64,000 nucleotides of DNA from Agapetus fuscipes (GCA_951799405.1 OX637332.1:3601001-3665000); one strand, 5' to 3'. Positions 30,153 through 39,892 are shown, numbered from the stretch's first letter. Notes: generated by a model from the sequence alone, not told the origin. Numbers and translations: made by a program.

Positions 30153-30184
30153 GTACGTTCACCTTGTATGAAATATACTTGTTG

Positions 30185-30300
30185 GCCGATTCTCATACCT
30201 ATCAAATATTTTTTATAATTTCATCAAAATCCGTCAAGCCGTTTCGGAACTGTGTGACCACTAACACTGTGACACGGCAATTATATATATTTAGATTAAA
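30185..30300 (+). repeat. RTE-like non-LTR 3' tail fragment
   Basis: AAAATCCGTCAAGCCGTTTC, GGAACTGTGTGACC and CACTGTGACACGGCAATT followed by ATATATATTTAGATT resemble the common arthropod RTE-type 3' end with an AT-rich short-repeat tail. Identification is from memory of that pattern only. Confidence 0.5.
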
Positions 30301-30330
30301 AACCATTAATTGTACATTGAAGGTTCTTGT

Positions 30331-30515
30331 TGACACAACAATCACTTTTTCATTCCAAAGGCCGGCGTTGTTTCTAGTACACCAGATCCTGTAAGAAGAT
30401 CACAGGGACTAGCCAACCGCTGATAATGCCCATCGGAGCAATGGGCGAAACTGTCCGGAAAGAATCTACCAGACCACGGCTACATAGCCCGAAAAAAGTG
30501 ATTGTTGTGTCAATA
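30331..30515. repeat. Inverted repeat, 22-bp arms
   Basis: TTGACACAACAATCACTTTT at 30330-30351 and its complement AAAAGTGATTGTTGTGTCAA at 30494-30514 enclose about 140 bases. MITE-like, family unknown. Confidence 0.75.
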
Positions 30516-30518
30516 AAA

Positions 30519-30633
30519 AATCCTTGCCTTATAGGTTGGTATGAGGCTGCCCACACGTACTGTAAAAAACACTGATTCACTTTTACAATGTCACCCTTAT
30601 TTCAGGGAAGGTCGACAAGAGTTTCAGGCTTCA
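30519..30633 (+). repeat. RepA 5' half
   Basis: ATCCTTGCCTTATAGGTTGG to GGTCGACAAGAGTTTCAGGC. It is interrupted by other sequence, including a reverse SINE-C scrap (TCACACCTCAAGGGCCCTCT at about 30706). Confidence 0.8.
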
Positions 30634-30698
30634 TTATTTTTATTATTACATCAGGCTAATATATTTAAAGTTACAAATGATAAGAGTGCGCCGATTTT

Positions 30699-30742
30699 GT
30701 GTATGTCACACCTCAAGGGCCCTCTCCGATCATGGATAAGAC
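30699..30742 (-). repeat. SINE-C scrap
   Basis: TGTATGTCACACCTCAAGGG and CCCTCTCCGATCATGG match the 3' part of SINE-C. A weak RepA-like stretch (TTCATGTTCATTTGAAG) follows at 30745. Confidence 0.6.
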
Positions 30743-30849
30743 TTTCTAAAAAAGTTCATGTTCATTTGAAGTTTACATTTTAATTTCTAAGTACACATAC
30801 AGCAGAGCATAATTTCAAAATTATATAATTATGAATTCGGAAAAACAAC

Positions 30850-30968
30850 CATGATAGAGTAATGATAAAAGGAGAGTCTGTATGAAGAAGGTTATGACAC
30901 TGGAGGAAATGAAAGAAGTGTGTAAGAACAGAAAGAAATGGCGGTTAATCTGTGATGTTGGCGGCTAG
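30850..30968 (+). pseudogene. LINE-alpha end, colinear with RepA
   Basis: MKKVMTLEEMKEVCKNRKKW then RLICDVGG and stop at about 30967. The TTTTTGATGTCCATACATG spacer and RepA (from 31058) follow. Confidence 0.8.
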
Positions 30969-31057
30969 GGTTTTTTTAAATTAAAAAATTGTTTTCTGTT
31001 AGTTTTTGATGTCCATACATGTTATTATTTGATTATTTGTAAAATGTTATTTGTTGT

Positions 31058-31302
31058 GTATGTTCCTTGACTTATTGGTTGGTATGCGGCTGACCACCCA
31101 TGCTGTAGAAAATGGTTCACATTGCCAATGTCACTTCTGTTTTAGGGAAGGTCGGCAGGAGTAGCAGGGTGTATGTTCATTTTAGATTCGGGTTTTTATA
31201 TTGTAGGACTACATGCAGCAAACATGTCTGTTTTGTGAAAATGCATTTAATGTGAATCTCTTATGTTACTTATATTTTGCAACTTAGATTAGATTAGATT
31301 AT
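31058..31302 (+). repeat. RepA copy downstream of LINE-alpha
   Basis: TTCCTTGACTTATTGGTTGG to GCAACTTAGATTAGATTAGA, with a short deletion in the GCGCGAA region. Confidence 0.9.
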
Positions 31303-31344
31303 ATAGAGAGTTGTATGCTCTTATTTCACCCATTTATTTCATCC

Positions 31345-31472
31345 CTCAACACTGTTTCAGGGAAGATCGGCTAGAGTTGCAGGGCTTATGTTCATTTGAG
31401 ATTTGGTTTCTGTATTTTATATGCACATGCGGCATGTATAAGCGCGAACTTATATGTGTCTACGTGAGAGAA
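31345..31472 (+). repeat. RepA middle fragment
   Basis: CACTGTTTCAGGGAAGATCG to TGTGTCTACGTGAGAG. Both ends lost. Confidence 0.8.
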
Positions 31473-31544
31473 AGACAGAGAAAGATACCTATGGATGAAT
31501 CAAATTCTTGAAATAACGAACGGATGGGATACCCAGTCATAATA

Positions 31545-31915
31545 AAAGGAGAGCTTGTATGAAAAATATTATGACTATAAGGACCGAAAAAAATGGTTTG
31601 TAATCTGCAATGTTGGCGGATAAGACTTTGTATTTTTAATTTGGTAGTTTCTATACATTTAATTAGTTAATATTTACGTTTTATAATTTTAAAATTGTAT
31701 ATTTTTGTTCCTTGACCTATTATTTGGTATGAGGCTGACTAACCATAATGTTCAAAATAGTTTACTTTGCCAAAGTCACCCCCGTTTTAGCAAAGGTCGG
31801 CGAAGAGTTGCGGCCACATGCGGTATGTAAGAGAGCAAACTTATACGTGCCTGCTTGTGAGAATGCGTGAAGTATAAATCTGAAATTTATTGTATCTTTG
31901 CAACTTGGATTTTAT
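31545..31915 (+). repeat. LINE-alpha scrap, spacer and RepA, colinear
   Basis: 31545-31622 is a shortened protein end (CTTGTATGAAAAATATTATG, GGACCGAAAAAAATGG). The spacer runs to 31706. RepA runs from TTCCTTGACCTATTATTTGG to TTTGCAACTTGGATTTTA. Confidence 0.78.
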
Positions 31916-31934
31916 AAAATAGAATAAGAATATC

Positions 31935-32762
31935 TTGACTGATAGGTTGTTATGAGGCTAACCACCCGTGCTGTAAAAATCCGTTCACTTTTGCCAATGC
32001 CACCCCGGTTCAGGGAACGGGGGTAGGAGTTGCAAGGTTTATGTTCATGTGAGGTTTTGCTTATTTGTATGCACACAATATATATATTTGGTGCAATAGG
32101 AAGAATAGCAAAGAACAAGCGATTGACGATGGATCTGAGAATGGCGGTACACAATGGCATATTGTTACCGACTTTGATGTATGGAAGTGAAGCATGGACA
32201 GTGAATTATAGCGAAATGAGTAAAGTATGTACGGTGGAAATGAAGCATTTGAGAAGTATGACAGGAAAAACTTTGAGGGATAGAGTTAGGAATGAATGGG
32301 TAAAAAAAGAATGTAATTTGAAAGAGGATGTGAAAGTTAAAGTACAAAAGAATGTGATGAGATGGTTTGGGCATGTGGAAAGAATGAAAGATGATAGACT
32401 GACAAAGTATGTATACAAAGAAAGTGTGAAAGGAAAAAGAGGGAAGGGACGGCCGAGAAAAGTATGGAGTGATCAGATTGAGGAGATTGTGAAAGAATGG
32501 GATATACAAAGTGAGCGTAAAAGAAGAAAATGCATGAAAAAGGTGATGGATATGAAGGAATTGAAAGAGGTATGTCAGGATAGGAAAAAATGGACGCAAC
32601 TCTGCAGAGGCTCTGGCCACCCCTAGCGGAATGGCGACAGAGTTACAGTTACATGCAGAATGTGTAGGCGCGAACCTACATATGCCTGTCTGTGGGCATG
32701 CATTTAATATGAGCCTTAAATGTAAACATATCTTTGCAGCTTAGATTATAGATTATAGATAC
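31935..32762 (+). repeat. RepA copy (GATTATA subfamily) split by LINE-alpha insertion
   Basis: The 5' part ends TTTGTATGCACACA at 32085. The 3' part resumes ACATGCAGAATGTGTAGGCG at about 32650 and ends in TAGATTATAGATTATAGAT. The join reproduces the order seen in the uninterrupted copy at 12509-12768. Confidence 0.85.
32086..32643 (+). pseudogene. LINE-alpha reverse-transcriptase C-terminus, longest copy
   Basis: The longest LINE-alpha reading frame here encodes about 180 residues: KNKRLTMDLRMAVHNGILLP, TLMYGSEAWTVNYSEMSK, KVKVQKNVMRWFGHVERM, GRPRKVWSDQIEEIVKEWD and a KEVCQDRKKW end, stop at 32626. LMYGSEAWT and W-GHVERM are marks of the region downstream of the RT domain in arthropod non-LTR proteins. 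Endonuclease and catalytic RT motifs are absent, so it is 5'-truncated. The tail CAGAGTTACAGTTACA is a short GTTACA repeat, unlike the RepA tail found after other LINE-alpha ends. Confidence 0.82.
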
Positions 32763-33432
32763 AAATTTTCATAAGTCTTGATCAAATCAAATTATTTTGA
32801 TTTAAGCAGTTCAACGTTCCATCACTTCAAAAACGTACCAAAACATCTCTCCCCCGCCTGCACTCAAACTTTTCTTCGGTATAATTAATAGGACGCTTGC
32901 AGTACCGGCGTCCTCCCATTCAACGAGACATTTTTTCCCTCCAACTCTGCCCAACACGTTTTCTTCTGCATAAAGAATTCATGGGTACGACTCCCGGGGT
33001 GGGTGCGTTTGTCTTGTCGTGTTTTGTCTTGTGCAAGTATAAAACTCTAAGCGCAAACTAAAAAAATCTATCAAAACTGCAACGCTCACTAGGACGCTGT
33101 TTCATTTTTGTTAGAATACTCGATAGTTGAGTTTATATGCAGTGTTTTTTGTACTTGGGGGATTGTACTGTTTTACATGGAAGCACGCGTGCCCAAGTCG
33201 CACTGAAAACTTATGGAGTTTTTACTGCCAAAAAGACAGTGGGACTTGGGCGATGGCGAAAGGGTGAAACGAGGAAATTGAATCGATTTTTTTTTGACAA
33301 AAAAAATATACCTGAGGATGTTAGACAATATGCGATGCGACCCTATATCCTTGATTTGTAGGTAGCAGTGGCGAAGGGTGCCATACAAGCCGGTTACCAT
33401 CGGCTTCCCTTTTAAAATGATGTAACAAAGTA
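32763..33432. other. Gene-free interval
   Basis: A 74-residue frame at 33137-33361 has no recognisable domain. No repeat family recognised. Confidence 0.5.
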
Positions 33433-33571
33433 GCAAAAGGTCCATCCAGCCTTATAAAAACTGGGTCTTTCTTGAGAATTGGCGCTTTCTACAGCGACGA
33501 CCAAGATCGCAGAGGGCTCTTGAGGTGTGATTCACACAAAAGCAGCGCTCACCAAATAAATCAGCCTGATT
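33433..33571 (+). repeat. SINE-C 3' half
   Basis: AAAGGTCCATCCAGCCTTAT to CTCACCAAATAAATCAGCC. The tRNA head is absent. Confidence 0.87.
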
Positions 33572-34128
33572 TTTTGGTTTTTTGTTTTAGTTAAAAAATA
33601 TAGGCACAAACATGGAGGAAGTATTAAATGGAGGGGTCGTACATGTGATTTAGTACCAATCAACATGATTCACCGTCTTTGACACCATACACTGTTTATA
33701 TAATGCTGTCTCGCTCACGACATATGAAATGCTTTTCTCATTTTCTATGTAAGCAACGTGTCTCTACTCTGTCTTCAATCTATTTACAAATCACCAAGGA
33801 AACACATGAAATCACTATGGTAACAGATTTGTTAGTAATAGTTAAAGTTCAAGTAATAGTTAACTAAAATATTACTACACTTCAATAGACCGGGCCTATA
33901 AAGAGGAAATCTTCAAACTTCTTTCAAGAATAATACAGTCAGCTGATTGTGTCGGGACTTCTAGGAGGAAGGGGAAGTGCAGTTTCTTGCAGAAGTTGTG
34001 TGTCTAGAGATTCCAAGAAAAACTTGTTCTCCTTGTAATATGAAAATTTTCAACCATGGGATCACATTCAAAGGGGTTGTTCTTTCTTAAGCGTTGCAAG
34101 ACTAGAAAATTAGAAAACTCTGATAAAC
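33572..34128. other. Gene-free interval
   Basis: No family or gene recognised. Confidence 0.5.
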
Positions 34129-34378
34129 GCAACTTAGCTACACATATAGTGTAACTTCTTGCCAGCGTTGTCCCCGAAGCGGTTGCATGTGGCGATTCGG
34201 GACCTATTTATTTTTACGGGTAAGAGGGCCTTGCACCAACCACTTCAGTTGAAGCGGGGGTTTCCCAGCTCTTAAGGGGTCTGGTTCTCATTTATTGTGA
34301 AGGCTGAGTAAACCTTGAGATCGAACCCTTGCTCTCGGCATGGAATACAAGCATTCTACCAATTGAGCTATCGACCTT
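34129..34378 (-). repeat. SINE-B copy with internal deletion
   Basis: The minus strand runs from AGGTCGATAGCTCAATTGGT (head, then GGTTCGATCTC) to TGTAGCTAAGTTGCG. Like the copy at 14652 it lacks the GTGTCAGAAAT block, so these two define a deletion subfamily. Confidence 0.88.
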
Positions 34379-34422
34379 TTACGAGCTTGGTCGTCGTCGC
34401 TACATAGCGCCAATTTTCAAGC
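34379..34422 (-). repeat. SINE-C scrap joined to SINE-B
   Basis: ACGAGCTTGGTCGTCGTCGC and GCGCCAATTTTCAAGC. The same SINE-C/SINE-B junction (CTCGTAAAA-AGGTCGATAGC) exists at 14650, so the pair was probably duplicated or mobilised together. Confidence 0.75.
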
Positions 34423-34439
34423 TGATGATAATAAAAATA

Positions 34440-34690
34440 TTGATATTTTCCACTGTAACTCTGCCGCCATTCCACTGGGAGTGGCCAGAGCCTGTGCCGA
34501 TTTGCCTTCATATTTTCCTATTCTTGCATACCAATTTGAATTCATCCATACCCATCCCCTTTTTCATACATTTCCTTCATGTACGAGTACATTCGCTTTG
34601 TATATCCCATTGTTTCACAATTTCACCAATTTGATTCAGCCATACTTTTCTCTTCTGCCGTACTTCTGTATTTCACATTTTAATTTTAAA
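34440..34690 (-). pseudogene. LINE-alpha C-terminal fragment
   Basis: The minus strand matches 32390-32640 at nucleotide level: GGCCACTCCCAGTGGAATGG end, CCTTTTTCATAC-type codons for the MKK block. The frame is broken. Confidence 0.75.
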
Positions 34691-35019
34691 TTGAAAAAAG
34701 GAGGTTCTTACGTGCATTGAAATATACAATATTGCGTTGGTATGCGGCCGGGTTGCTAGGGAAAATGTATCCAAATTTTTTGTAATTGGTTGCTAAGGAC
34801 GGCACTCCCATACAAGACTGCTCACCGAGAAATGCGGCTGACCACCCATGCTGTTGAAAATGGTTCACTTTGCCAATGTCATCCCTGTTTTAGGGAAGGA
34901 CGGCAAGAGTTGCAGGGCTTATGTTTATTTGAGATTGGGTTTTTTATATTGTAGGTCCACATGCGGCATGTGTAAGCGCGAAATTATGCGTGTCTGTTTG
35001 TGAGAATACATATAATATA

Positions 35020-35459
35020 TTTTCGTGATTCTTCTTCGTAGAAGACACACGCCTCCTGAAGACGTCGGATATGACTCTGACAAAACGTAGAGAAAATCGT
35101 TCGTCTCTTTCAACGGACAGTAGCATCCGTTTTTTTTTCATTCCAAAAAATGTCCAGAAACGACCGTAATCATAATTTGAAATATAATATTTTGGATGGT
35201 TGGTGCATTAACACTGTGAAAATTCATCTTATCTTTAGTTATTCAAACACTGTTTTATTTTCACTCTTTATTATTTAATTATTTGGACACAAACTTTTTC
35301 GACTACACAGTAATCAACATCAGGTAATAAAAGCTATGGTAATTTATTACCTGATGATGATTACTGTGTAGTCGAAAACGTTTGTGCCCGAATAATTAAA
35401 TAATAAAGAGTGAAAATAAAACAGTGTTTTAATAACTAAAGATAATTTGTAATCTTCAA
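35020..35459 (+). mobile_element. Insertion containing hairpin motifs and a long palindrome
   Basis: Contains a hairpin motif (CTCCTGAAGACGTCGG at 35053), the segment shared with 16.77 kb (TGCATTAACACTGTGAAAAT) and the palindrome 35229-35445. No protein-coding capacity. It was inserted into a RepA copy, so it is probably a mobile unit. Confidence 0.6.
35229..35445. repeat. Imperfect palindrome, ~102-bp arms, carrying a hairpin motif in each arm
   Basis: The right arm (35344-35445) reads TTATTACCTGATGATGATTA, CTGTGTAGTCGAAAACGTTT, then A/T-rich sequence and AAGAGTGAAAATAAAACAGT. The left arm is its complement with a few mismatches. A 13-base loop separates them. Each arm contains a CTGATG-stem-GAAAA hairpin motif. 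Confidence 0.87.
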
Positions 35460-35520
35460 TCATATAATGTGAATCTCCAATGTTACACATCTTTGCAACT
35501 TAAATTAGATTAGATTAGGT

Positions 35521-35980
35521 TATACACCGCAAATCGTACCTCTAAATTAAAACAAAAAAAAAACAGATTTGTACATCTCCAGACTTGTCGGCTTGGAAAC
35601 ATATTATCCATTTGAAACGTATGCACATATCCAGCCGGGTATCTGTTCGTACGTTTAAAATTCTCGGCCGCGTCTGTCGCATTGTATTTATTTATTTATG
35701 TGGAAAGTCCTTGCGGGGAGTCTTGGGGGTTGACATTCAGGCTGAAGGGTGGGGGGAGGGGGAGGGGGAGAGAAAAAGAAAAAGAAAAAGAAGATGACGG
35801 CATAGTAAATACGATACTGCAAATGTATGCTCTACCTATGATTGAAGCAAATGCACTGCTCTTTTATTTATATTGTATACTTGTGTCGTTGTAAAGATTG
35901 CTTTTCCTTTTATAATTTTATTTTTTAAACTTTTTAATTTTTGAACTTGAATATATTCGATTTCAGATTTTTATGTTTTA
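35521..35980. other. Gene-free interval with a GGGGGA/GAAAA purine tract
   Basis: A purine-only stretch at about 35748-35792 is the only feature seen. Confidence 0.5.
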
Positions 35981-36232
35981 AATAGATTTGTGAAGAGGAA
36001 TGCAATTCACCAACCTATTCTGCCTGGCCAGAAACCGGTATTTATATCATCATTTAATAATTCATTATTGTTTATTTTTAATGAATTATTAAATAGTAAT
36101 TACCCAATAACATCTGTTGAACCAGGATCAAAGTTATGGTCAAATGACCCAAGCGGGGATACAACGTTGTTCCATTCGAAACACGCTAGAAAGATCAGCC
36201 CACTTGGCTCCCTCGGCCATAACCCCGACTAT
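35981..36232 (-). repeat. SINE-D copy
   Basis: AAATAGATTTGTGAAGAGGA at the tail side to the tRNA-like head with GGTTATGGCCGAGGGAGCCA on the minus strand. Same order and central palindrome as 25333-25594. Confidence 0.83.
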
Positions 36233-36385
36233 TATAATTATTAAACTTATATTTAAAAATAAATAAAAATAAAGGTGTTCATTGTTTTGTATCAATATGT
36301 ACATAATAATATTACTAAAAACTAATTACAATAAATACTCCCCAAAGTAAGCATAGCTTGTGTTTCGGGGATTTAATTAATTAAA

Positions 36386-36420
36386 TACGCAACTAAGCTA
36401 CGCACATAGTGTAACTTCTG
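36386..36420 (-). repeat. SINE-B 3' scrap
   Basis: ACGCAACTAAGCTACGCACA to GTGTAACTTCTG, then directly SINE-C. Confidence 0.75.
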
Positions 36421-36567
36421 TTGTGACCGGTTTTTGGTATGGGCAATGAATTTTTCAACCCAGCGAAAAGCATTTTTCAAAACATAAATGGTATTTTTTT
36501 GCTCCACCGGGATTCGAACCCACGACCTTCCATTCATGAGTCCGGAATTTACCACTAGACCGGTCTA
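36421..36567 (-). repeat. SINE-C tRNA-side half
   Basis: TGACCGGTTTTTGGTATGGG to GGATTCGAACCCACGACCTT and CCACTAGACCGGTC. The 3' half is missing. Confidence 0.85.
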
Positions 36568-36656
36568 AATAGTGATAAATGATTTAAGTCGTATATTATT
36601 ATTTGTTTTTAATATTGTGATTTTATATACTTAAATGTTATTTATTATTAATTCTA

Positions 36657-36775
36657 TTTCTTGACTCATAGTTTGGAATGAGACTGACCAGTGACCACCC
36701 ATACTGAATTACATACTGGCGACATTGGCAAAGTTCATTTTGCCAATGTCGCCCCTTTTCAGACAAGGTCGACAA
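36657..36775 (+). repeat. RepA 5' half with duplication
   Basis: TTCTTGACTCATAGTTTGG, then a short duplicated stretch with an inverted TGGCGACATTGGCAAAG, then TTTTGCCAATGTCGCCCC. Internal rearrangement is visible. Confidence 0.78.
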
Positions 36776-36777
36776 AA

Positions 36778-36952
36778 CTATTTAGTGCACTAGTAGCTTA
36801 GTACATTTGGTACACTAGTACTTTGGTACATTTAGTTCACTATTTAGTACATTAGTAGTTTTGTACATTTAGTACTATTTAGTACATCTACAGCTTATTA
36901 CATTTAGTACACTAGTAGTTTGATAAATTTAGTACACTATTTAGTACAGGTT
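36778..36952. repeat. TTTAGTACA-type degenerate tandem array
   Basis: Multiple TTTAGTACACTAGTAG and TACATTTAGTAC units. A related array lies at 37.9-38.1 kb, with a SINE-C and a RepA copy between them. Confidence 0.82.
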
Positions 36953-37279
36953 AATAGTCAAGTGATATTAGTTCACAAACGGTATTTTTTGGAATATCAT
37001 ATGGGTTGCCGATTTGTCGTTATCAGTTGTCACTATCGGATATAGGTCAAACTATTTATCAAATAACTAGACATCATGTGTCGAGTAAATACAGATTATT
37101 TGTCAGTACATGTACCTACATATTGATAACACAAGCTATGTATGTTTTATTTTTATTTTATCTATATTTTCGGCAGTGACTTAGTGAAAGTTAATTTTTA
37201 TACATTTAAATAAAAAATCGGTTTTGTTATAATTCACTTTAAGTTTTATTTATTTTAACTAAACTTTTAAGTTCCACCT
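36953..37279. other. Gene-free interval
   Basis: Nothing recognised. Confidence 0.5.
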
Positions 37280-37590
37280 GTAATAATAATAACATATTAA
37301 GATGATTTATTTGGTGAACGCTGTTTTTGTGTGTATCACACCTCAAGAGCCCTCTGCGAGCTTGTTCGTCGCTGCAAAAAGCGCCAATTCTCAAGCAAGA
37401 CCCAGTTGTTGTAAGGTTGGATGGACCTTTCAGTGGCCGGTCTTTGGTAAAGGTGTATGAATTTTTCAACCTAGCGAAGAGCACATTTGGAAATGTAAAT
37501 GGTATATTTTTTGTGCTCCGCCGGGATTCGAACCCACAACCTTCCATATACGAATGTGAAGCATTGCCACTGGACTACGGACCGGTCCAT
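37280..37590 (-). repeat. SINE-C copy, full length without 5S head
   Basis: TAATAATAATAACATATTAA tail at left to the tRNA-like head with B box GGGATTCGAACCCA and CTACGGACCGGTCC at right. Confidence 0.9.
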
Positions 37591-37593
37591 CCA

Positions 37594-37785
37594 TGGTATA
37601 AAAAATGGTTCACTTAACCAATGTCCCCGTTGTTTCAGGGAAGGTCGGCAAACAATGCAGGGTTTACGTTCATCTGACGATTGGATTTTAATTTGTGCAC
37701 TCAAAAATTCCACGTGTCTGCTTTTGGGCGTCCATTTAATATTAATTTCAAATGATAGTAAATCTTTGCAACTTAGATTATTTTC
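37594..37785 (+). repeat. RepA copy, 5'-truncated variant
   Basis: TAAAAAATGGTTCACTTAAC to AATCTTTGCAACTTAGATTA. It shares CAAACAATGCAGGGTTTACG with the copy at 56047, marking a subfamily. Confidence 0.87.
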
Positions 37786-37833
37786 TTCTTTAAGAAGAAG
37801 AGAATTTAATTGTTAATTTGATTTGTCATTGTC

Positions 37834-37860
37834 CTGATGATGCCTGTTTAGGCGAAAACG
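37834..37860 (+). other. Hairpin motif CTGATGATGCC-loop-GGCGAAAACG
   Basis: CTGATGATGCCTGTTTAGGC followed by GAAAACG. The stem is GCC/GGC. Confidence 0.65.
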
Positions 37861-37907
37861 GAGAAATCCAACTAATTGTGATTTTCTTTGATATTTTTAT
37901 ATTTCTT

Positions 37908-38095
37908 TCTAGTAGTATTCTGGTAGCTTAGTACATTTAGTGTAAGTATTTTAGTACATTTAGTACACTAGTACATTTGGTAGATTAGTAATTTAGTACA
38001 TTTAGTATACTAGTATTTTTAGTACATTTAGCACACTAGTAGTTTAGTACATTTGGTACACTATTTTCACACTATTTAGTACCCTGTACTATGCA
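37908..38095. repeat. TTTAGTACA-type degenerate tandem array
   Basis: Units such as TTTAGTACATTTAGTACAC and ACTAGTAGTTTAGTACATT. Same composition as 36778-36952. Confidence 0.82.
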
Positions 38096-38440
38096 CTCCT
38101 TACTTAATAGTGTGTATATTATCTATATAGTTTTGCAAATATACTACAACATAATATGTCCATACGTTCTTGCTTAATTATTGCAAAGATTAACGCTGCA
38201 AGTGAAAGTCTGATGATGAATGTAATATTGGTCGGTGACGCCATCTTGCTGTTCTCGAACATTCGACAGCCTCTTAAATAATATATTTTTTTAACCACAT
38301 ACACAAAATAAATGTTTTCCAATACTTGTAATCGTTAGGCAATCGTCTAACTCCGGGTCATTATTGCAAATTAATAGATTCATTAATTTTCTGCAACATT
38401 TCAGTTGACTAATCTTTCGTCCGTTATCTATAATCTATGT
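38096..38440. other. Gene-free interval
   Basis: No gene. A RepA tail scrap (TATCTATAATCTATGTTG) occurs at about 38425. Confidence 0.5.
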
Positions 38441-38464
38441 TGAAAAGATATACTCGTATACCCT

Positions 38465-38636
38465 GTGTGGAAGACTCCCTAGATTCAAGAGACTCTAGGG
38501 GTCTATGACACTTGTTAAAGTGCCGCAGAGGTGTTGGTGATGTGGCAATTGTCCTTATCCGGTTGCAGGACAATTAGTTGCGCAGTGCTGTGTGTGTTGC
38601 ATTGCGTGTTGTTTTGTTTTGAGACACTTGATAATT
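38465..38636 (+). repeat. Unnamed repeat shared with 3.9 kb
   Basis: ACTCCCTAGATTCAAGAGAC, TCTAGGGGTCTATGACACTTG and GCCGCAGAGGTGTT match 3878-3960 reversed. It is flanked on both sides by pieces of one minus-strand RepA (tail at 38425, body from 38637), so it is probably an insertion into that copy. Confidence 0.68.
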
Positions 38637-38775
38637 AAGGAATATATTTAATGTATTCCCACATGCATGCACATGTAAATTCGCGCTTACATATGCTGCA
38701 TGTGTACAAACAAAATATACAAAACCTCACATGAACATTAACTTTGTAACTCCTGCCACCTTTTTCTCAAACTGG
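38637..38775 (-). repeat. RepA part, head-to-head partner
   Basis: TTTAATGTATTCCCACATGC to CAAACTGGCATTGTGTT. Confidence 0.8.
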
Positions 38776-38932
38776 CATTGTGTTCATGTGAGGTTAGGTT
38801 TATTTTGTATGTACAAATGCAGCATGTGTAATCGCTAGTAAGCATGTGCCTGCATGCGGGCATGCATCAAATGTTAGCGTTTAATGTCAATACATCTTTG
38901 CAACTTAGATTGTAGATTAAACATACAACTTC
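38775..38932 (+). repeat. RepA part, head-to-head partner
   Basis: GTTCATGTGAGGTTAGGTTT to TTTGCAACTTAGATTGTAGA. Opposed to the preceding piece. Confidence 0.83.
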
Positions 38933-39007
38933 ACTTAGATTACAGATTTTATACACAATTGCATTTATATTATAGATTATATAGCCACCTTAAACTGAAT
39001 AAACCAT

Positions 39008-39087
39008 GCGCGCAGAGGGCTCTTGAGGTGTGATACACACAAAAACAGCGCTCACCAAATAAATCATCCTAATGTTATTATTATTAT
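39008..39087 (+). repeat. SINE-C 3' end with ATT tail
   Basis: GCAGAGGGCTCTTGAGGTGT to CCTAATGTTATTATTATTATG. Confidence 0.87.
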
Positions 39088-39149
39088 GTGTGAGAGAGAT
39101 AGATGACAAAACAATAAACTTTCACCAATGCTTTATTGCTTGCATGCGT

Positions 39150-39630
39150 ACAAACTTTGTAGAAAAGGAGAATATTAAAAGATTATATATACAAGTACAT
39201 AGATATGATAGAACAAGTCCAAAAAAAGTTTCTCAGGTATCTACTCATGAGGCGGTGTGGAAGTTATCCACAATTCATGCATCATGAGGAGCTACTTCGG
39301 GAGACTGGATTTAGAAGCCTGGAAACGAGGCGCAACAGGTTCCTTATGGTGCTCACTCATAAGGTCATCCACGGCTTAATTGACAGTCCCACCCTGTTGG
39401 AGGGCTACAGGTTGTATGTGCCTGACGACTACACCCGAGGACGAGCACATGATCTATTTCATGTACTGAAAAGCCGTAATGATGTCGTAGCGCAACTCCC
39501 TGTGACTCTGTGTATAAAGCTCTTAAATAAGTCTAATATAGACACTTTTGAGTGTAATTTATTAAGATTAAAAAAAAACTAGCAACAGAGTTCCTCCCAG
39601 CATGTTGATGGCTGTAAGGGTCCACTGTAA
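39150..39630 (+). pseudogene. LINE-beta C-terminal fragment, split by an LTR retrotransposon
   Basis: The frame 39205-39582 reads MIEQVQKKFLRYLLMRRCGS, ETGFRSLETRRNRFLMVLTH and PTLLEGYRLYVPDDYTRGRA to a stop. This is the region downstream of the RT domain in a Jockey/CR1-like non-LTR protein and matches 583-868. The 3' UTR (GAGTTCCTCCCAGCATG) runs to GTAA at 39630, where the LTR element begins. It resumes after that element at 45387 as TTAGGGTGACCTGTTGTGCA and an A-run to 45420, the same order as in the uninterrupted copy at 583-640. Confidence 0.85.
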
Positions 39631-39892
39631 TGTAACGAGATGGATTTGTTTGTTAGGTAAAATGGAACATGAGATTTAAATTTGAATGAAAAGAAAAACA
39701 AAGGAAGGCAGAAGGAGAGAAAAAAGCTTGCCTGGCATGAGAGCTACAAGCATGTGTAATAAAGAATAAAGAATATTATTGTGCTGTGGTTAATTGTGTA
39801 TACATTGTGAAAGAAATAAAAGTAAACATATTAAAGTGGCTGTTAATTATTAATTGTGTCAATCAGCAGGACAGAGAAGAAAAACCCTCACA
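39631..39892 (+). repeat. 5' LTR
   Basis: 262 bp, TGTAACGAGATGG to AACCCTCACA with TG...CA ends. It contains AATAAAG-type polyadenylation-like motifs (GTAATAAAGAATAAAG). Same length as, and by direct reading identical to, 45125-45386. Confidence 0.95.

Larger units (their letters stand above)
34826..35520 (+). repeat. RepA copy split by a hairpin-palindrome element
   Basis: 5' part 34826-35019 (ATGCGGCTGACCACCCATGC to GAGAATACATATAATATA). 3' part 35460-35520 (CATATAATGTGAATCTCC to TTAGATTAGATTAGG). About 440 bases lie between, with ATATAAT present at both break points. Confidence 0.82.

Noticed and set aside
32165..32620. 151-residue minus-strand frame
   Set aside because: It is the antisense of the LINE-alpha reverse-transcriptase end. 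The plus-strand frame has the recognisable motifs.
37834..37860. Canonical hammerhead ribozyme
   Set aside because: An extra base lies between CTGATGA and stem II, and neither a closing stem III nor a UH cleavage site is evident. Kept only as a structured-motif finding.
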